Assembly: GCA_945868195.1 (NCBI GenBank)
Contig: CAMBLP010000006.1
Location: 1 to 32,632 of the forward strand
DNA length: 32,632 nt
Source: Bordetella parapertussis
GTDB lineage: Bacteria > Pseudomonadota > Gammaproteobacteria > Burkholderiales > Burkholderiaceae_B
Reading direction: 5' to 3'
Within the stretch, counting starts at the first letter, position 1, and every line of letters begins with the position of its first letter. Positions 7,281 through 15,467 of this stretch are shown here, piece after piece. The position numbers were made by a program, and so were the translations under genes. The notes under the pieces were generated by a model. It worked only from the letters and a program-made list of their open reading frames with translations. It was not told where the DNA came from and did no database searches.

Positions 7281-7619
7281 ATGTCTCTGATGTCTATTAA
7301 GCTTGAAGTTGAGTCTACGCTCACGGATCGGTATCAAACTACGGTACCCGAAACTGTGCGCCGCGCTTTGCGTCTTGGCAAACGTGACAAGATTCATTAC
7401 ACCATTCTCCCCGAAGGCGGGGTGATGCTCACGCGTGCAGAGATCGCCGAAAAGAATGATCCGGCTCTTGATGCGTTTCTGAATTTTCTTGCCCGCGATG
7501 TCGCAACACATCCTGAGAGGCTACAGGCAATAGATCCCGCTTTTGTTCAACGGATGCAATCTCTAGTCGAAGGTCTCGACGTTGATTTGGATGCACCTTT
7601 ATCGGCAGACGATGAGTGA
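7281..7619 (+). CDS. prlF: PrlF-type antitoxin (SpoVT-AbrB fold)
   Basis: 112 residues, the same size as E. coli PrlF (SohA). The N-terminal swapped-hairpin domain shows LTDRYQTTVPETVRRALRLGKRDKIHYTILPEGGVMLTR (residues 14-52), the AbrB-like DNA-binding unit. The C-terminal half has the PrlF features ALDAFLNFLARDV and an acidic end (DVDLDAPLSADDE) that should bind and neutralise the toxin. It overlaps the downstream toxin gene by four bases (GTGA), the usual antitoxin-first order. ATG 7281 was taken as start, ATG 7290 being a possible alternative; no good Shine-Dalgarno is visible, so the transcript may have a short or weak leader. The toxin-antitoxin complex probably represses its own promoter. 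Confidence 0.9.
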   Translation: MSLMSIKLEVESTLTDRYQTTVPETVRRALRLGKRDKIHYTILPEGGVMLTRAEIAEKNDPALDAFLNFLARDVATHPERLQAIDPAFVQRMQSLVEGLDVDLDAPLSADDE

Positions 7620-8119
7620 TCCGCGCGTCGAATGAAGGACTCGTGATAAATGGTTGGACCGTTTTTGCTCACCCACTTTTTTTAACTCAACTTGAGCAAC
7701 TCACCCGTCAAGTAGAACTTCTTAAAAAGAAAGATCCGATCGGATATGCGAGGAAAAATGCTACTAAGCGATTAGCAGCGATCATCAAGTTAGCATTTGA
7801 GGTCATACCGCAAGATCCAATGAGGATCGAATATCGTCAAGGCGCGACCTTAGGAACAGATCGCAAACATTGGTTTCGCGCTAAATTCTTTCAGCAGTAT
7901 CGCTTGTTTTTTCGTTATCACGCACAGGTCAAAATGATCGTGTACGTCTGGGTCAACGATGAGGAGACAAAGCGGGCATATGAAAGTAATGATGATGCAT
8001 ATCTGGTGTTTCGCAATATGCTAGAAAGTGGTCATCCACCGGACGATTGGGAGCAATTACTCAAAGAAGCTCAAGCAGAGTTGCCCCGCTTGAGGCGATA
8101 CACATTACATGAAAAGTAA
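7616..8119 (+). CDS. yhaV: YhaV-type ribosome-dependent mRNase toxin
   Basis: 167 residues from GTG 7616; an in-frame GTG at 7643 with GAAGGA just ahead would give 158, closer to the E. coli length of 154. Conserved YhaV segments: NGWTVFAHPLF (12-22), a central basic RKNATKRLAAIIKLAF, YRLFFRY (95-101), WVNDEETKRAYESNDDAYLVF (112-132) and GHPPDDWE (139-146). YhaV is a RelE-superfamily ribonuclease that cuts translated mRNA and is held in check by PrlF. The pair is moderately more A+T-rich than its neighbours, which fits acquisition by transfer, but no mobile-element ends were found. Its stop codon (8117-8119) directly abuts the stop of the convergent adenosyltransferase gene with no spacer. 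Confidence 0.9.
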   Translation: MIRASNEGLVINGWTVFAHPLFLTQLEQLTRQVELLKKKDPIGYARKNATKRLAAIIKLAFEVIPQDPMRIEYRQGATLGTDRKHWFRAKFFQQYRLFFRYHAQVKMIVYVWVNDEETKRAYESNDDAYLVFRNMLESGHPPDDWEQLLKEAQAELPRLRRYTLHEK

Positions 8120-8662
8120 TCAGTCACGCTTCCACAGCGAATCAGGATGCTGTGCGGATTTATTCAGGCATCGCGCCAGGATGAACAGCAAGTCTGATAG
8201 GCGATTGAGGTACTGTTGCGGCAGGGGGCCCATCGGGCTCTCGTGATGCAGGGCCACCACCGAGCGTTCGGCGCGGCGACAGACGCTTCGGGCAACGTGG
8301 GCAAGCGATGCGGCACGTGTACCACCAGGCAGGATAAATTCTTTGAGTGGTTCGAGTCGTGCATTGAAGGCACTGATCTGTTGATCCAGATATGCGACTT
8401 GTTCGGGTTTCATCAAAAAGTAACCCGGTACGGCGAGCTCGCTCCCCAGGTCAAACAAAACGTGTTGCGCGGGGGCGATAGCCGCGGAAATGTCTGCAGG
8501 CACGTCATCGGCTAACAGGACACCTAGGCAGCTATTGAGCTCGTCCACATCCCCCATGGCTTGCACGCGGGCACTGTCCTTGGGGACGCGTGTGCCGTCA
8601 CCTAAGCCCGTTGAGCCGTCGTCTCCGGTACGTGTCGCGATGATCGAGAGTCGAGTGCTCAT
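8120..8662 (-). CDS. PduO-type cob(I)alamin adenosyltransferase
   Basis: 180 residues. The N-terminal ATP-binding segment TRTGDDGSTGLGDGTRVPKDS (10-30), GDVDELNS (37-44), FILPGG and the helix ARSVCRRAERSV identify the PduO-type ATP:cob(I)alamin adenosyltransferase, a trimeric cytoplasmic enzyme. It transfers adenosyl from ATP to reduced cobalamin to make coenzyme B12, used by methylmalonyl-CoA mutase and similar enzymes, and may deliver it directly. ATG 8662 is eight bases after the hslU stop, so it is probably the last gene of the hslV-hslU transcript; no functional link to the protease is apparent. Alternative class CobA would have a P-loop that is absent here. Confidence 0.93.
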   Translation of the reverse strand: MSTRLSIIATRTGDDGSTGLGDGTRVPKDSARVQAMGDVDELNSCLGVLLADDVPADISAAIAPAQHVLFDLGSELAVPGYFLMKPEQVAYLDQQISAFNARLEPLKEFILPGGTRAASLAHVARSVCRRAERSVVALHHESPMGPLPQQYLNRLSDLLFILARCLNKSAQHPDSLWKRD

Positions 8663-8670
8663 GGTTGTCC

Positions 8671-10002
8671 TTAGAGTACGTAACGGGCCAGGTCTTGGCT
8701 GGCTGCGGCTTCTGCGAGCTGATCGTTGACATAGCGTGCATCAATCACGATCGTCTGACCGCTGCTGCTGGTGGCGTCAAAGGACAAGTCCTCCAACAGT
8801 TTTTCCATCACCGTATAGAGTCTGCGGGCACCGATGTTTTCGGTGCGCTCGTTGACGTCAAAGGCGAGCTCGGCCAAGCGGGCGATCCCCTCCTCGGTAA
8901 AGTTCAGATGGACTTCTTCGGTGGCGAGTAAGGCCGTATATTGCTTGGTCAATGAAGCATCGGTTTCGCACAATATTTGCACGAAATCTTTGGCGGTCAG
9001 TGAGTCGAGTTCGACACGGATCGGAAAACGGCCTTGGAGCTCGGGAATCAGATCCGAAGGGCGTGAAAGGTGAAAGGCGCCCGAGGCGATAAACAAAATA
9101 TGATCGGTGCGGATCATGCCGTACTTGGTGGTGACGGTCGTGCCCTCGACCAAGGGCAACAGATCGCGTTGCACACCTTGGCGCGAAACATCGGCGCCGC
9201 CGGACTCTTGGCGTGCGGCGATTTTGTCGATCTCATCGAGAAATACGATGCCATGCTGTTCAACTTTTTGGATCGCAGCGGTACGGATGTCTTCTTCGTT
9301 CACGCGTTTGGCGGCTTCTTCGTCGACCAAGAGCTTGAAAGCTTCTCTGACGGTCATTTTGCGAGACTTGGTTTTGTCACGCGATAGACCGGCGAACATA
9401 CCCTTGAGTTGTTCGGCCATGTCTTCCATGCCCGGGGGCGTCATGATGTCCATTTGTGGTGTGGGTTGCGCGACTTCGATGTCAATTTCGGTGGCATCGA
9501 GGTGACCCTCGCGCAAACGCTTGCGAAAGGTTTGACGTGTGGCGGTTTCTTCGCGGATCGGCGAACCATCTGCGGCGCGTGGCGGTGTGAGCAGCACATC
9601 AAGGATACGATCCTCAGCGGAGTCTTCGGCCAGCGTGCGCACGCGTTTCATTTCTTGTTCACGCGTCTGCTTGACAGCGATTTCGGCGAGGTCACGAATG
9701 ATCGTGTCGACATCGCGACCGACGTAGCCGACTTCGGTGAATTTGGTGGCTTCGATTTTGATGAAAGGCGCATCGACGAGCTTGGCGAGTCTGCGAGCGA
9801 TCTCGGTTTTGCCCACACCGGTGGGGCCGATCATCAATATGTTTTTAGGATGGATCTCGTGACGCAGAGGCTCGGCGACCTGCTGGCGACGCCAGCGGTT
9901 ACGCAGCGCGACGGCGACAGAACGCTTGGCACGATGTTGTCCGACGATGTATTTGTCCAGTTCGGACACGATCTCGCTAGGCGTCATGGTGGAGGCTGAC
10001 AT
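8671..10002 (-). CDS. hslU: HslU, ATPase and unfoldase of the HslVU protease
   Basis: 443 residues, standard HslU (ClpY) length. Walker [10 protein letters not shown] (59-67), the intermediate domain (about 111-240), Walker [10 protein letters not shown] (251-259), sensor/arginine region [10 protein letters not shown] and [15 protein letters not shown], and the C-terminal ARYVL peptide that inserts into HslV are all present. It forms a hexameric AAA+ ring that unfolds substrates and feeds them to HslV in the cytoplasm. The start ATG 10002 lies two bases after the hslV stop. Heat-shock control by sigma-32 would be expected for this operon, but I could not point to a convincing sigma-32 promoter. 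ATG of the internal Met6 is a lesser alternative start. Confidence 0.98.
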   Translation of the reverse strand: MSASTMTPSEIVSELDKYIVGQHRAKRSVAVALRNRWRRQQVAEPLRHEIHPKNILMIGPTGVGKTEIARRLAKLVDAPFIKIEATKFTEVGYVGRDVDTIIRDLAEIAVKQTREQEMKRVRTLAEDSAEDRILDVLLTPPRAADGSPIREETATRQTFRKRLREGHLDATEIDIEVAQPTPQMDIMTPPGMEDMAEQLKGMFAGLSRDKTKSRKMTVREAFKLLVDEEAAKRVNEEDIRTAAIQKVEQHGIVFLDEIDKIAARQESGGADVSRQGVQRDLLPLVEGTTVTTKYGMIRTDHILFIASGAFHLSRPSDLIPELQGRFPIRVELDSLTAKDFVQILCETDASLTKQYTALLATEEVHLNFTEEGIARLAELAFDVNERTENIGARRLYTVMEKLLEDLSFDATSSSGQTIVIDARYVNDQLAEAAASQDLARYVL

Positions 10003-10004
10003 GC

Positions 10005-10541
10005 TTATTCCAGTGTTTCAATCAAATGCTGTTGATTGGTGTAGATGCACAGGTCACCCGCGATCTCGAGTGACTGCTTGACGATGACCTCTGGAGCGAG
10101 TTCGGTGTGGCGTAACAGCGCCATCGCAGCAGATTGCGCATAAGCGCCGCCAGAGCCGATCGCAGCCAGTCCGTTTTCAGGTTCGAGGACATCACCGTTG
10201 CCGGTGAGCACGAGTGTGTGCTCGCGATCGGCCACGATCAGCATGGCTTCGAGGCGGCGTAGCACGCGATCGGTACGCCAGTCGCGCGTGAGCTCGACAG
10301 CGGAGCGCATCAGATTGCCTTGATGTTTTTCAAGCTTGCCTTCGAAGCGCTCCTGAAGCGTAAACGCATCGGCCGTCGCACCGGCGAAGCCCGCGAGAAT
10401 TTTGTCATGATAAAGACGACGGATTTTGCGTGCCGACCCTTTGATGATGATGTTGCCCAGTGTGACCTGGCCATCGCCACCGAGAGCGACGCGGTTGCCG
10501 CGCCGAACGCAAACGATCGTGGTGCCGTGAAATTGTTCCAT
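10005..10541 (-). CDS. hslV: HslV, proteolytic subunit of the HslVU protease
   Basis: 178 residues from ATG 10541; the open frame starts 15 codons earlier but homology begins at MEQFHG. The catalytic N-terminal threonine is in TTIVCVRR after a six-residue leader, so processing beyond Met removal is needed, unlike E. coli HslV. Further markers: [55 protein letters not shown] (where the usual substrate-channel and sodium-site residues lie). It forms a double hexameric chamber activated by HslU, which follows immediately on the same transcript. The strong hairpin at 10581-10610 separates it from the upstream dksA. Confidence 0.97.
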   Translation of the reverse strand: MEQFHGTTIVCVRRGNRVALGGDGQVTLGNIIIKGSARKIRRLYHDKILAGFAGATADAFTLQERFEGKLEKHQGNLMRSAVELTRDWRTDRVLRRLEAMLIVADREHTLVLTGNGDVLEPENGLAAIGSGGAYAQSAAMALLRHTELAPEVIVKQSLEIAGDLCIYTNQQHLIETLE

Positions 10542-10580
10542 AGGTGTACTTTGATAGAGAGTCGAGCTTAAAGTCAACAA

Positions 10581-10610
10581 GGGCACACTCGTGCTAAAGC
10601 AAGTGTGCCC
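10581..10610 (-). terminator. Terminator-like hairpin between dksA and hslV
   Basis: GGGCACACT (10581-10589) pairs perfectly with AGTGTGCCC (10602-10610), and TGC/GCA extend the stem inside a TAAA loop with a two-base bulge. On the minus strand it is followed by TTGTTGACTTT, a discontinuous U-tract. It lies 44 bases after the dksA stop and 39 bases before the hslV start, fitting a dksA terminator. TTGACT right after it could double as an hslV -35 element, although no good -10 was seen. Confidence 0.65.
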
Positions 10611-10654
10611 CGATGTGTGTCAGACCTGCGCAGTGTCCTGCACGGGAATATTAC

Positions 10655-11236
10655 TTAGTCACCAAACATTTTCTGTCGCATTTCCCGACGCTCTTGTGCT
10701 TCTAGTGAGAGTGTTGCCGTGGGACGTGCGAGCAGTCGACGCAAGCCAATCGGCTCGCCTGTTTCCTCGCACCAACCATATTCGCCGCCGTCGATACGCA
10801 TAATGGATTGCTGAACTTTTTTCAGCAACTTGCGTTCGCGATCGCGGGTACGGAGTTCGAGTGCGTGCTCTTCTTCGATCGTCGCGCGATCAGCTGGGTC
10901 AGGCACAAATTGTGTTTCACGCAAATGCTCTGTGGTGGCACCCGCATTGCTGAGGATTTCTTGTTCGAGCTGTCTGAGGCGATCACGGAAAAAGCCAAGC
11001 TGACGCTCGTTCATGTACTCGGACTCTGGCATCTTGAGCAATTCTGCCTCGGTTGGCAGATTGTTTTCAGATAAATCACCCCGATTGAGAGGCTTTTTCG
11101 GCGCAGCTTTAGTGGCGACCGCGGGTGTTTTTGCCGGTGCGGGAGCTGCTTTTTTAGCGGCCGCGACCTTTTTGGATACGGGGGCTTTTGCTGCAGTCGT
11201 CTTGCTTGCTGCGGGTTTTGCTGCCTTGGTTACCAT
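10655..11236 (-). CDS. dksA: DksA-family RNA polymerase-binding factor, Lys/Ala-rich N-terminus, one zinc-site Cys
   Basis: 193 residues from ATG 11236, with GGAG eight bases upstream. Residues 1-50 are a Lys/Ala/Pro-rich extension resembling histone H1. The DksA body follows: coiled coil about 75-145 with the acidic tip DPADRATIEEE (112-123), then RDRERKLLKKVQQSI and the globular end GEYGWCEETGEPIGLRRLLARPTATLSLEAQERRE. DksA enters the secondary channel of RNA polymerase and with ppGpp reshapes transcription of rRNA and amino-acid genes. Only C156 of the four zinc-finger cysteines remains (the others are T, S and A), as in other single-Cys DksA proteins, so structural zinc is probably not used. 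It lies 45 bases downstream of a zinc-type COG0523 GTPase on the same strand. Confidence 0.93.
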   Translation of the reverse strand: MVTKAAKPAASKTTAAKAPVSKKVAAAKKAAPAPAKTPAVATKAAPKKPLNRGDLSENNLPTEAELLKMPESEYMNERQLGFFRDRLRQLEQEILSNAGATTEHLRETQFVPDPADRATIEEEHALELRTRDRERKLLKKVQQSIMRIDGGEYGWCEETGEPIGLRRLLARPTATLSLEAQERREMRQKMFGD

Positions 11237-11258
11237 TAAAAACACTCCATTAAATAAG

Positions 11259-11278
11259 CTCAACGCACGAGCGCTGAG
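11259..11278 (-). terminator. Hairpin between the COG0523 gene and dksA
   Basis: CTCAACGC and GCGCTGAG flank ACGA; on the minus strand this is an 8-bp stem (one G-U pair) with a TCGT loop, starting four bases after the COG0523 stop codon. It is followed by CTTATTTAA, a poor U-run, so it may be a weak terminator or an RNA end-protecting hairpin that sets different levels of the two genes. Confidence 0.45.
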
Positions 11279-11281
11279 GGA

Positions 11282-12421
11282 CTACTTGGCCAGACACTGC
11301 TCCAGACCTTTGGTAAAGATTTCTTGGGGCAACTTGCGTCCGATAAAGACCATTTTTGTGGTCTTTTTTTCGTTCGCCAGCCAAGGCTTGCCAGGTTCGG
11401 CACCCATCAACATATGGACGCCCTGAAAGAGCATCCGTTTGTTGATGCCTTTCATGTAAAGAATTCCCTTGTAACGCAGCAGGTCGGGTCCGTAGACTTG
11501 AACAACGCCACCGAGAAACTCTTCGAGGCGCTCTGGATCAAAGGGCTTGTCGGATTTAAAAACAAACGCACCGATGTTGTCGTTGTGCGCAGGCTTGTGA
11601 TGATGACCGTGATCATGGTCTGGATCGGTACAGGTCGCGTGATCATGATCATGGCCGTGATCATGACCATGTGCGTGCGCGTGATCATGTCCATGACCAT
11701 GATCGTGATCGTGATCGTGATCATGTGCTGCATCGGGATGATCATCAGCTAGAAACTGTGGATCGATATCTAGGATCGTGTTGAGATTAAAGCCGCTGAT
11801 ATCGATGATCTTTTTGAGATCGGTATCGCCAAAGTTGACGGCCTCGATGGAGGCGCGCGGGTTCATGTGCACGATACGGCGTCGCAAAGCGGCGTACTCA
11901 GCCTCGGTCACGAGATCTTTTTTAGAGATCAGAATGCGGTCTGCGAAGCCGACTTGTTTTTGGGCTTCTTCTTGTTCGTCGAGGGTATCCATGCCGTGCT
12001 TGGCATCGACGATGGTGACAACTGCATCGAGGCGATAGTACTCGGCGATGTCATCGTCCATGAAAAACGTCTGACAAACGGGGCCCGGATTGGCCATGCC
12101 GGTGGTTTCAATGATCACACGTTCGAATTTCAGCTCGCCACTTTCGTGGCGCTTGCGCAGATCAAGCAAGGTGCGCATCAAATCGCCACGAACGGTGCAG
12201 CATATGCAGCCGTTGGACAGCTCGATGATTTCCTCTTCCTGATCTTGGACGAGCAGTTCGTTGTCGATGCTCTCGGGTCCGAATTCGTTTTCGATGACCG
12301 CGATACGCTTACCGTGGTACTCCGTCAGTATGCGTTTTAAAAGCGTGGTCTTGCCAGCACCGAGAAAGCCGGTGAGGATCGTGACGGGTACCATTTGGTC
12401 TAGGCTGCGAGGGGAATTCAT
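11282..12421 (-). CDS. COG0523 (CobW/ZNG-type) metallochaperone GTPase with His-rich insert
   Basis: 379 residues. G1 motif GFLGAGKTT (18-26), metal-binding GCICC (71-75), ETTGMANP (105-112), SKKDL (166-170) in the guanine-recognition position, then a C-terminal CobW_C domain from about 283. Between them residues 233-279 (bases 11585-11725) are almost wholly His, Asp and Gly/Ala, about half His, a metal-collecting tract. Such GTPases deliver or insert metal, mostly zinc, sometimes cobalt, into client enzymes; the CxCC motif and His tract favour zinc. It lies directly upstream of dksA and could be transcribed with it. No Zur-like operator was recognised upstream. CobW proper (cobalamin) is less likely, as no cob genes are nearby. 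Confidence 0.92.
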   Translation of the reverse strand: MNSPRSLDQMVPVTILTGFLGAGKTTLLKRILTEYHGKRIAVIENEFGPESIDNELLVQDQEEEIIELSNGCICCTVRGDLMRTLLDLRKRHESGELKFERVIIETTGMANPGPVCQTFFMDDDIAEYYRLDAVVTIVDAKHGMDTLDEQEEAQKQVGFADRILISKKDLVTEAEYAALRRRIVHMNPRASIEAVNFGDTDLKKIIDISGFNLNTILDIDPQFLADDHPDAAHDHDHDHDHGHGHDHAHAHGHDHGHDHDHATCTDPDHDHGHHHKPAHNDNIGAFVFKSDKPFDPERLEEFLGGVVQVYGPDLLRYKGILYMKGINKRMLFQGVHMLMGAEPGKPWLANEKKTTKMVFIGRKLPQEIFTKGLEQCLAK

Positions 12422-12679
12422 GGTCAGATTGACTTCAAAAACGGGTAAGAGTGCAGGGCTTCGGATCGGTGCTCAGAGCAGAGGCGAACGCCGGATTACA
12501 GCACAGCCGAAGCCTTCGGGCAAACATTAAAAATAGATTTTAGATGTTTAGACTGACACGAAAATGTCACTTTCATCTGCGCGGCAAACACCATGCCGCC
12601 TACTTATGTAGGGGCAAAGCCATGAATTTCAAGTCCATCGCCGCAAAGTTTAGGACGAATCACAGATAACCCCATGTTT
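12422..12679. other. Intergenic region between xerC and the COG0523 gene
   Basis: 258 bases with no convincing gene. It must hold the xerC 3' end and the COG0523 promoter, both on the minus strand. Visible structure: inverted repeats GCGGCA-N7-TGCCGC (12581-12599) and TGACA-N6-TGTCA (12554-12569), and a near-perfect palindrome around CCGAAGCCTTCGG close to 12512. None has a U-run good enough to call a terminator. No Zur box was seen. Confidence 0.4.
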
Positions 12680-13624
12680 TTATTCAGTTTTTCTGCCGGC
12701 ACGGGGATGCGCAGAATCGTATGCTTTGGCTAAATGTTGAAAATCCAGCTTGGTATAAAGCTGTGTCGTGGAAATATTGGCATGGCCAAGCATTTCTTGC
12801 ACTGCCCTCAAGTCTTGGGCAGATTGCAAAACGTGGCTGGCAAAACTATGCCGCAAAACGTGAGGATGTACGTGCGTTGGCAAACCTGCCAGCTTGACGA
12901 GCTTGGTGAGTTGGCTCTGCACAACGCGCGGGCTGATGCGAGCGCCGCGCACGCCAATAAAAAGAGCGGCCGCATGATCCTCGGAAGCCTGAGGACGCAC
13001 AAACTGAGGACGGGCTTCGAGCCAGCGCGCCAGGCATTCGAGCGCTTGGGTGCCGATCGGTACACTGCGACGCTTGCCACCTTTGCCCAAGACGTTGACC
13101 TCGCGATCGAGCAAATTGATCCAGCCAGCGGAGGTGTACTTTTGGGTTTGTGTGTAGTCGACATCAAGCCCTACCAGTTCGCTCAGGCGCAGGCCGCTTG
13201 AGTAAAACAATTCAAACATGGCACGGTCGCGCATTGAAGCGGGGTCTGTTTGGGTCACGAGGGCAGGGGCCTCGAGTAGCGCTTGAGTCTGATCGACCGA
13301 TAAGGCTTTGGGCAAACTGCGGGAGGCTTTGGGCGCTCGCACATCGGCCGCTGGGTTGGACGCCATGTGGCTCTGAGGAGCCCACCAAGTATAAAAGCCT
13401 CGCCAAGCGGCGAGCATGCGGGCTAGACTGCGCGCGCTGTGCCCTTGGCCGTGGAGCCGGGCGAGAAAGTGCCGAATGTTGCCGTTGACGATTTGCTCAA
13501 GCGGTTTCCCATCGGCAAGGGTCACAAGCTGATTCAGATCGCGTCGATAGGCCGAAAGGGTATGGACGGAGTAACGACGGTTGACTTCAAGATGTTTGAG
13601 CCAGGTCGTGACGGGATCGGTCAT
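12680..13624 (-). CDS. xerC: Tyrosine recombinase XerC
   Basis: 314 residues. N-terminal SAM-like core-binding domain (1-95) and catalytic domain with all active-site residues: R146 (SGLRLSEL), K181 (GKGGK), H255 and R258 (HPHVLRHSF), H281 (GHANI) and Y290 (TTQLYTKL). With XerD it resolves chromosome dimers at dif during division, with FtsK. The end carries the usual FDFQHL-like coupling helix (KLDFQHLAKAYDSAHP). It sits just after the DUF484 gene, a pairing very common in proteobacteria (dapF-DUF484-xerC), which supports a chromosomal XerC rather than an integrase. Stop of the upstream gene and this start are 14 bases apart. Confidence 0.96.
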   Translation of the reverse strand: MTDPVTTWLKHLEVNRRYSVHTLSAYRRDLNQLVTLADGKPLEQIVNGNIRHFLARLHGQGHSARSLARMLAAWRGFYTWWAPQSHMASNPAADVRAPKASRSLPKALSVDQTQALLEAPALVTQTDPASMRDRAMFELFYSSGLRLSELVGLDVDYTQTQKYTSAGWINLLDREVNVLGKGGKRRSVPIGTQALECLARWLEARPQFVRPQASEDHAAALFIGVRGARISPRVVQSQLTKLVKLAGLPTHVHPHVLRHSFASHVLQSAQDLRAVQEMLGHANISTTQLYTKLDFQHLAKAYDSAHPRAGRKTE

Positions 13625-13638
13625 CGGTGGCAGCGTCT

Positions 13639-14328
13639 TCAGGCGTCTTGCGCGGCGCGCAAGTTTGTGCCGGCCGGTTTGAGACGAGACAATGTGGAGC
13701 TGGCCAAGATGCTGACGGTTTGCAAAAACGCGACGCCCATCTCGGGTGCGAAGCGCTCCGGGTCGTCCGAGCCCAGTACGAGTAGTCCAAAGGCGGGTTG
13801 ACCTACAGCAGAACGCAAGGGCAAGATCGCAAGTGAGGCCGGTTTGGCATGGAGCCAGCTTGCGGGCGTCAGCGCCGTATCATTGCCACAATAAGGATTG
13901 ACAAGGTTGTTCGCGTAAGTGTGTACTTCCTCATCAACGGGAGCACCCACTCCTTCGGCGGGTAGCTCCAAGCCCCACACGCGCAGAGCGACTTCTTGGA
14001 GGTTGAACTGTTCGGCCAAACCTAGAGCAACCTCGCCCGGCAAGCGCAGCGTTGACTGCTCGCCCAACATGCGTACGCACCAGCGGTTGAGCTTGTCGGT
14101 GGTGATTTCGTTGAGTGCGGCGTTGCGCACCAAGTCTGCCAGTCTGAATTCAAAGTCACGCAGTCGCTCGCGCAAGGTCATGATTTGACGCTCGCCGAGT
14201 GAAATCGTCCGCGCTTGGTGAGGATGGGGCACCTCGAGCGTGGAGAACAACTCGGCGTACTGGACAAAAAACTCGGGGTGATCTTGGAGGAATGTGGCAA
14301 TAGTTTGAGGATGCAGTGAATCAGTCAT
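13639..14328 (-). CDS. DUF484-family (GAF-like) protein
   Basis: 229 residues. The N-terminal [24 protein letters not shown] segment (13-36) followed by a coiled stretch [22 protein letters not shown] is diagnostic of DUF484. The rest forms a GAF-like domain ending in [44 protein letters not shown]. Biochemical role unestablished. The ATG overlaps the dapF stop by four bases (ATGA), and xerC follows, the conserved dapF-DUF484-xerC arrangement, so it may help chromosome dimer resolution or simply travel with it. Confidence 0.93.
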   Translation of the reverse strand: MTDSLHPQTIATFLQDHPEFFVQYAELFSTLEVPHPHQARTISLGERQIMTLRERLRDFEFRLADLVRNAALNEITTDKLNRWCVRMLGEQSTLRLPGEVALGLAEQFNLQEVALRVWGLELPAEGVGAPVDEEVHTYANNLVNPYCGNDTALTPASWLHAKPASLAILPLRSAVGQPAFGLLVLGSDDPERFAPEMGVAFLQTVSILASSTLSRLKPAGTNLRAAQDA

Positions 14329-15233
14329 GGCTTGGTACTAAAGGAAGTGGGAATGGAGGCGACCAGACGATCGATATCAATCGTGCTGGAAAAGACCGTC
14401 GTGGCCGGGCCGGTCATACGCATTTGATCGCCATGGGTGGCGATGGTGAGCCAACCGCCATGGGTACGCACGCGCACTGGTGAATCAAGCAGGCCGCGTC
14501 GGATGCCGGCGGCGATGGCTGCGCAGGCGCCTGAGCCGCAGGCGAGCGTCTCTCCCGCGCCACGTTCATACACACGAAGATGGGCGGTATGACGATCGAC
14601 GATTTGGAGAAAGCCGGCGTTGACGCGGCGGGCGAAACGCGGGTGTGACTCGATCAAGGGGCCGATGATGGATACGGGCGCCGTATCTACGTCATCCACC
14701 ACCTGAACAGCGTGCGGATTGGCGATCGCAATAGCCGATAGCCAAATCGTGACCTCGCCGAGTTTGGAATGCGTCTGGAGAGGGAGAGCATACAGAGTGT
14801 CCTGACCCTCGGTGCGCGTCGCAAGACCGGTCACGTCAAAGGGTAAGGTCTCGGGGACGAAACGGGTTTGGCCCATATCGACCACTACTTCGCCGTTGGG
14901 CATGGCTTCGAGCGTAATTAAACCAGTGGAAATCTCGGCGCGTAAAGGGTTGCGTGAGGAGAGCTTTTGCTCATGGACAAATTTCACGAAACAACGCGCG
15001 CCATTGCCGCAGTGCTCGACTTCGCTGCCATCCGCATTAAAGATACGGTAGCGGAAGTCGGCCTCAGGGTGGGAAGGGGTGTCGACCAGCAATATCTGGT
15101 CGCAGCCAATGCCGAATTGGCGGTGTGCTAAGGCACGAGCCCGTTCGGGGGTCATGTCGATGGGTTGGCGCACTCCGTCCAAGACCACGAAGTCATTGCC
15201 CGCGCCATGCATTTTTGTGAAGTTCCAGATCAT
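14325..15233 (-). CDS. dapF: Diaminopimelate epimerase
   Basis: 302 residues from ATG 15233 ([20 protein letters not shown]), which matches the usual N-terminus; ATG 15251 would add six residues and neither start has a clear Shine-Dalgarno. The two catalytic cysteines are C75 (EHCGNGARC) and C232 (ACGSGACAA), acting as acid and base in interconverting LL- and meso-diaminopimelate for lysine and peptidoglycan. Other family stretches: [10 protein letters not shown] and [10 protein letters not shown]. First gene of the dapF-DUF484-xerC run, divergent from metK with about 230 bases between. Confidence 0.96.
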   Translation of the reverse strand: MIWNFTKMHGAGNDFVVLDGVRQPIDMTPERARALAHRQFGIGCDQILLVDTPSHPEADFRYRIFNADGSEVEHCGNGARCFVKFVHEQKLSSRNPLRAEISTGLITLEAMPNGEVVVDMGQTRFVPETLPFDVTGLATRTEGQDTLYALPLQTHSKLGEVTIWLSAIAIANPHAVQVVDDVDTAPVSIIGPLIESHPRFARRVNAGFLQIVDRHTAHLRVYERGAGETLACGSGACAAIAAGIRRGLLDSPVRVRTHGGWLTIATHGDQMRMTGPATTVFSSTIDIDRLVASIPTSFSTKP

Positions 15234-15298
15234 GTGGAGATTATCGCCCATTTGTTTGCAATTTTGACTTAGAATATCAATTGAGTCGCTGAGTTAAC

Positions 15299-15460
15299 CG
15301 ACAACTTGCGGGGCGACGGTGTTGGACAAAAGCTGAAATGCTGCGTCAACACAAAAATAAATCCGCTAAAGCGTCGCGCCCAATCCAGCGTCTATCTAGG
15401 TGTCGGTACGGGGTGCAACGCACCTCCTTAACTTCACCTCTGGCTTTGCCAGAATTAGGA
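15299..15460 (+). ncRNA. Structured 5' leader of metK, candidate cis-regulatory RNA
   Basis: About 200 bases precede metK. Stems seen: CCGACA/TGTTGG (15299-15304 with 15320-15325); an alternative GTTG-GAC/GTCAAC hairpin with inner AGC/GCT (15321-15350); a 7-bp hairpin with an AAC loop (15410-15426); and CTGGC-TTT-GCCAG (15440-15452) directly before the AGGA ribosome site (15457-15460). Bases 15421-15430 read CACCTCCTTA, the same as the anti-Shine-Dalgarno end of 16S rRNA, partly inside the third hairpin; TCCT there can pair with AGGA of the metK site. This looks like an expression platform, but I could not match it to a known SAM riboswitch class. Structure by eye only. Confidence 0.4.
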
Positions 15461-15467
15461 CGTGATC

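Noticed and set aside
9409..9999. 196-codon frame antisense to hslU
   Set aside because: Shadow of a highly conserved gene; composition is a mirror of hslU codons and no motif is present.
10542..10600. Sigma-32 promoter for hslVU
   Set aside because: Expected from the operon's known heat-shock control, but no CTTGAA-type box with a CCCCAT-type partner was seen at a proper distance.
11585..11752. Short-period repeat that could look like a tandem or CRISPR-like array
   Set aside because: It encodes the His/Asp/Gly tract of the COG0523 GTPase in frame; period and drift fit codon repeats, with no spacers.
12422..12679. Zur operator ahead of the COG0523 gene
   Set aside because: Looked for because of the zinc-type GTPase; the inverted repeats present do not resemble the known Zur palindrome.
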